From contig JAQVGK010000089.1 in assembly GCA_028696755.1 (NCBI GenBank), positions 1 through 9,807 on the forward strand: a DNA stretch of 9,807 nt. Direction: 5' to 3'. The notes under the pieces were generated by a model. The model did no database searches. It was not told the origin of the DNA and saw only the letters and a list, made by a program, of their open reading frames with translations. Below, piece after piece: positions 6,673-9,807 of the stretch. Source of the stretch: Bacteroidales bacterium (GTDB lineage: Bacteria > Bacteroidota > Bacteroidia > Bacteroidales > ML635J-15). Every line of letters begins with the position of its first letter. The first letter of the stretch is position 1. A program made the translations under genes and the position numbers.

Positions 6673-8499
6673 ATGCGATTTTTGAGGGTTCTGATTTTAT
6701 TATTATTTCCGCTAAGTCTGTTTGCACAGACTGAAACATATATCGAGGATTTGCAAAATACTCCGGCCGATTCTATTTCTAAGTTAGAGGTTCTAGGCGA
6801 TTTGCTAAACTTTACAGTTTCTTATGAATATCCAGATTCGCTTGCTTGGGAACAATACAACAATATTGGAATGATATTTTATTCCAAAAATCTACCCTCT
6901 CAAGCTGGACGATTTTTTATGCTCGCACACGACAAAGCTAAATCGGTAGGATATTTTGATGATGCTGCTCAAATGTTGTCGAATGCTGGCGTAATTCTCG
7001 AAATGTCGGGCGATTATCTTGGTGCAATTGAAAATTACCAAAAGGCTTTGAAAGAGTTTAGCAAAACTGGAAATCTTAAAGCACAATCGCTTGTTTATAA
7101 TAATATTGCAATTGTTCATCAGGAGCTTGATAATGACGAATTGGCTTATGATAATCTTAAAAAATCGTTCGATTTGAAGATTAAAACTGGCGATAGCACT
7201 TTAATTGCGTCGGGGTATAATAATTTTGGTGTGTTTTACGAAGAGCAACGAAATAACCTTGATTCTGCACTGTACTGTTATTTCAAGGCAAAGCAAATTT
7301 ATATTAAACTTGGCGATAAAAGAAACGAGGCTATTTGCGAGAATAATATTGCAAATCTTTTATTTCAAACCGGCGATTATGAAAATGCGCGAAGATCATT
7401 TAGGCAAACAATCAAAAAATTTAGAAATACTGAGGATAATTTGTGGCTGAGCCGTGCATTAATGTATTTGGGACAATTAGAATTAAAGGAAGGGAATATT
7501 TCTGTTGCTGTTGGTTTGCTTGCCGAGTCGGTACAAATTTTATCTGGCACCGATTATTCACGCTATTTAATGGAAGCCTCGGGTAGCTTGGCACAGGCAT
7601 ACTTCGAATCTGGGGATTATAAGAACAGTGCTTTGATGTTTAAGCAATATGTGAATCTTAAAGATTCTATCCTAAACTCGGAAAAACAGTCGGAAATTCG
7701 GAAACTTGAAGTTAAATATCAGTCGGTTCAAAAAGATCTCGAAATTGCTCAGCTTAACGAAGATAATTATTTGCAACAGAAAAGAAACGAACGAATACTT
7801 TATTTGGTGTTATTTATTACAATATTTCTAAGTTTCTTCATTGTAATTATTTGGATGAAAAGTCGCCATCGAAAACTGGTTTTGCAGAACACAAATATGC
7901 AAATCAAGCAACAGCTTTTACAGAATCAGATGAATCCTCATTTCCTGTTCAATGTGCTTACTTCAATACAAAATTTTGTAAAAAATAATGACAATGAAAA
8001 TGCTTCTGGCTATTTAAGCGACTTTTCAAGATTGACCAGAATTGTATTGCAGTCTTCAGCAATGGAAAGTATAAGCCTGGAGACTGAGATTGAATTGCTG
8101 ACAAAATACCTCAAGCTTGAGCAATTACGATTGAATAATTCATTCGATTTTGTGATTGAACCGGCAAATTTCCCTGAAGCCGACGAAATAAAAATTCCTC
8201 CGATGATGGTTCAGCCTTTTGTCGAGAATGCAGTAAAGCATGGATTGCCCATTGATAAAAAGGGGCTAATAAAAATAATAATTTCCGAAAAATCAGGTTA
8301 TATAATTTTTGAGGTTGAAGATAATGGTGGTGGGTTGAATATTGAAAAATCAAATTCATCACATGTCTCAATGTCAACTGGAATTATAAAAGAAAGAACA
8401 GAAATCCTTAAACAAAAGTTTAATAAGGATGTTTCTGTAAATTACGAAAAGTGCGACATCGGTACAAAAGTTGTTGTTAAGTTGCCCGAAATTTTTTAA
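6673..8499 (+). CDS. TPR-containing sensor histidine kinase, LytS/YehU type
   Basis: This is an inner-membrane sensor kinase of 608 residues with its sensor part outside the cytoplasm. Residues 1-18 are a signal peptide (cut before Q19). From about 60 to 325 there are roughly six tetratricopeptide repeats (GDY, GNL/GDK and A-x-x-x-Y patterns), which usually bind proteins or peptides. A charged coiled coil (about 331-374) leads to one membrane segment at 375-394. The cytoplasmic part has the His_kinase signature QMNPHFLFN with phospho-acceptor H423. The ATP-binding domain has the N-box FVENAVKHG (N519), G1 VEDNGGG (D550) and STGIIKERTEIL. All key residues are present. A TTG lies directly before the ATG; I chose the ATG at 6673. 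The gene is followed after 8 bp by its likely partner, the LytTR regulator. Confidence 0.95.
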   Translation: MRFLRVLILLLFPLSLFAQTETYIEDLQNTPADSISKLEVLGDLLNFTVSYEYPDSLAWEQYNNIGMIFYSKNLPSQAGRFFMLAHDKAKSVGYFDDAAQMLSNAGVILEMSGDYLGAIENYQKALKEFSKTGNLKAQSLVYNNIAIVHQELDNDELAYDNLKKSFDLKIKTGDSTLIASGYNNFGVFYEEQRNNLDSALYCYFKAKQIYIKLGDKRNEAICENNIANLLFQTGDYENARRSFRQTIKKFRNTEDNLWLSRALMYLGQLELKEGNISVAVGLLAESVQILSGTDYSRYLMEASGSLAQAYFESGDYKNSALMFKQYVNLKDSILNSEKQSEIRKLEVKYQSVQKDLEIAQLNEDNYLQQKRNERILYLVLFITIFLSFFIVIIWMKSRHRKLVLQNTNMQIKQQLLQNQMNPHFLFNVLTSIQNFVKNNDNENASGYLSDFSRLTRIVLQSSAMESISLETEIELLTKYLKLEQLRLNNSFDFVIEPANFPEADEIKIPPMMVQPFVENAVKHGLPIDKKGLIKIIISEKSGYIIFEVEDNGGGLNIEKSNSSHVSMSTGIIKERTEILKQKFNKDVSVNYEKCDIGTKVVVKLPEIF

Positions 8500-8507
8500 T
8501 TTGATTT

Positions 8508-9254
8508 ATGAAGATTGCTTTAATTGATGATGATAGTAATGTAAGGGATTTATACCGAAATCTTATTTCAGCCAAGTATAAAGAGTTTGAGCAAATTCTT
8601 GAAGCTGGCTCAGTAGCTGAAGGAGTAGAGCTTATAAAAAACAATACTCCTGATGTAGTAATCTTAGATATTGATCTTGGTGATGGAACAGGTTTCGATG
8701 TATTACAAGCTGTTAAACCATATAATTTCTCGCTTATTTTTTCCACGGCATTTAACGATTATGCAATAAAAGCATTTAAGTTTTCGGCTTTGGATTATGT
8801 CCTTAAACCGGTTGATGAATTTGATTTATGCAATGCGATTGAAAAAGCACTTGACGCTCGCGAAAACTTAAATCTCGACCTAAGGTTAAAAAATTTCTTT
8901 AATCAGTACAGCAATAAGTCGTCGCAACAAAAGAAAATAGTTTTAAAAACTATGGGCGAAATTCATATTATTGATATTGCTGATATAATGTATTGCCAGA
9001 GCGATAATTCCTACACTACATTCTTCTTTACAAATGGTGATGAAATTGTAGTTTCTCGAAGCATGAAAGAATTTGAGGATATTTTAACCGAATATAGCTT
9101 TTTTAGACCACACAATTCTTATCTCGTAAATTTAAACTTTATCAAAAAACTCGATAAATCTGACGGTGGTTTTCTTATTCTCAAAAACGGTCGCGAAATT
9201 CCTGTTTCGGTGCGTAAAAAAGCAGGACTTATTCAGGTGCTCGAGAATTTATAA
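8508..9254 (+). CDS. LytTR-family response regulator (REC-LytTR)
   Basis: This is a 248-residue cytoplasmic transcription regulator, expected to be phosphorylated by the kinase encoded just upstream (8-bp gap, same operon). The receiver domain (about 1-120) has the acidic pair D7-D8, phospho-acceptor D54 in LDIDLGDG, T80 in FSTAF and K100 in LKPVD, all as required. After a linker, residues from about 138 to the end form a LytTR DNA-binding domain with the hallmark stretches QSDNSYTTF and RPHNSYLVNLNFI. LytTR proteins bind paired direct repeats upstream of targets, often genes for extracellular products. The target is unknown; the T9SS protein gene downstream is one possibility. Start: ATG at 8508, with no Shine-Dalgarno and an AT-rich lead. 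Confidence 0.96.
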   Translation: MKIALIDDDSNVRDLYRNLISAKYKEFEQILEAGSVAEGVELIKNNTPDVVILDIDLGDGTGFDVLQAVKPYNFSLIFSTAFNDYAIKAFKFSALDYVLKPVDEFDLCNAIEKALDARENLNLDLRLKNFFNQYSNKSSQQKKIVLKTMGEIHIIDIADIMYCQSDNSYTTFFFTNGDEIVVSRSMKEFEDILTEYSFFRPHNSYLVNLNFIKKLDKSDGGFLILKNGREIPVSVRKKAGLIQVLENL

Positions 9255-9348
9255 GTTTATACAATCTCACTTTGTTAAATATGTCCATCACTTTCAAACC
9301 CAAAATCTCCGTTTTCAAGTTCATCTAATAATTAAAAGAATCACATGA

Positions 9349-9356
9349 TATTTTTG
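9349..9356 (+). promoter_or_regulatory. Candidate -7 promoter box for the T9SS cargo gene
   Basis: TATTTTTG is an exact TAnnTTTG match, 20 bp before the ATG at 9377. It is the same octamer as at 2115 and 6645. No good -33 TTTG is visible at the right distance, which may mean an activator is needed. It suggests this gene is transcribed separately from the kinase-regulator operon, although the 122-bp gap shows no terminator. Confidence 0.45.
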
Positions 9357-9376
9357 TAGCAAATAATTTATTTGTT

Positions 9377-9807
9377 ATGAAGAAACGATTTTTTTTATTT
9401 ACAATTTCCCTGTGTTTTGTTTTTGCATCGGCGTTTGCACAAACAATAGTAGAGCGACAAACTATTTCCAGTGGAGGAACATCTTTCGATATGGCTAACG
9501 AAAGCTATATGATTTCTGCAACAATTGGTCAGCCAGCTGCGGGCAGTTTCGATAACGAGAGTTATGTTGTAACCGCTGGCTTTCAGCAATCTGGACTTAC
9601 AATGGTTAATATTTTTACTGCCGAGAACGCAGAAGTGTCTGTTTTTCCAAATCCGGGGACAGACTTTGTGATGATAAAGTCGGATTTGCAGGATTACTCA
9701 TTAAAGGTTTATGATGTTAAAGGTGTTGTCGTTTTTTCAAAGGCTAATACCAGCGGAAATTTTGTTGTTGACGTTACTGCTTATAAATCAGGCGAATATA
9801 TTCTTCA
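9377..9807 (+). CDS. Secreted protein with T9SS type A C-terminal sorting domain, partial
   Basis: An ATG at 9377 opens a frame that runs to the right edge (143 full codons) without a stop. Residues 1-21 are a signal peptide (MKKRFFLFTISL, ending ASAFA before Q22). Residues 23-72 contain a short module, ISSGGTSFDMANESY then TIGQPAAG then VTAGFQQ. I recall this pattern from small T9SS-exported proteins of Bacteroidetes; its function is not known to me. From V89 (VFPNP at 89-93) there is a type A sorting domain with IKSDLQDYSLKVYDVKGVVV and an SGEYIL stretch. This signal directs passage through the type IX secretion system to the cell surface or medium. By family pattern only about 15-20 residues should be missing. 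Confidence 0.88.
   Translation, partial: MKKRFFLFTISLCFVFASAFAQTIVERQTISSGGTSFDMANESYMISATIGQPAAGSFDNESYVVTAGFQQSGLTMVNIFTAENAEVSVFPNPGTDFVMIKSDLQDYSLKVYDVKGVVVFSKANTSGNFVVDVTAYKSGEYIL

Noticed and set aside
9166..9348. Plus-strand open frame of 60 codons overlapping the end of the LytTR gene
   Set aside because: More than a third lies within the LytTR domain in another frame and the rest is in the gap before 9377. It has no recognisable features.
9395..9589. Minus-strand open frame of 64 codons at the right edge
   Set aside because: It is antisense to the T9SS cargo gene, which has a signal peptide and a sorting domain in the plus frame.

Overview
The window looks like chromosomal DNA from a Bacteroidetes (Bacteroidota) bacterium, probably a free-living or marine Bacteroidales/Marinilabiliales-type lineage. 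This is inferred from four things. The DNA is AT-rich. There are no Shine-Dalgarno sequences before the starts. Perfect matches to the Bacteroidetes -7 promoter box (TAnnTTTG) precede most transcription units. A protein at the right edge carries a type IX secretion (T9SS) C-terminal sorting domain. No closer placement is possible from the sequence alone.

Layout, left to right. (1) Positions 1-1803, minus strand: the N-terminal 601 codons of a large secreted protein with a signal peptide and tandem units of about 174-178 residues. It runs off the left edge. (2) 1804-2186: an AT-rich divergent promoter region. (3) 2187-4331, plus strand: a prolyl oligopeptidase (S9A) lipoprotein with an intact Ser-Asp-His triad. 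(4) 4332-4759: a gap filled by a nested palindromic repeat element (4345-4706) that I do not recognise as a named family. (5) 4760-6625, plus strand: an N6-adenine DNA methyltransferase with an N-terminal helix-turn-helix, a TTG start and no restriction gene beside it. (6) 6673-8499 and 8508-9254, plus strand: a two-gene operon encoding a TPR-containing LytS-type histidine kinase and a LytTR response regulator. (7) 9377 to the right edge, plus strand: a small secreted protein with a T9SS type A sorting domain, cut off shortly before its expected end.

How the genes relate. The kinase and regulator form one signalling pathway. The protease lipoprotein, the repeat protein and the T9SS cargo all belong to the cell envelope or are exported, and fit a peptide-using, surface-active lifestyle. 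The methyltransferase is the odd one out. It follows the palindromic element directly, and its predicted promoter overlaps or abuts the outer edge of that element. No CRISPR array, tRNA, rRNA, insertion sequence with a transposase, or complete restriction-modification system is visible. The items most worth a second look are the palindromic element, the HTH-methyltransferase and its possible self-regulation, and the five-cysteine repeat units of the left-edge protein.
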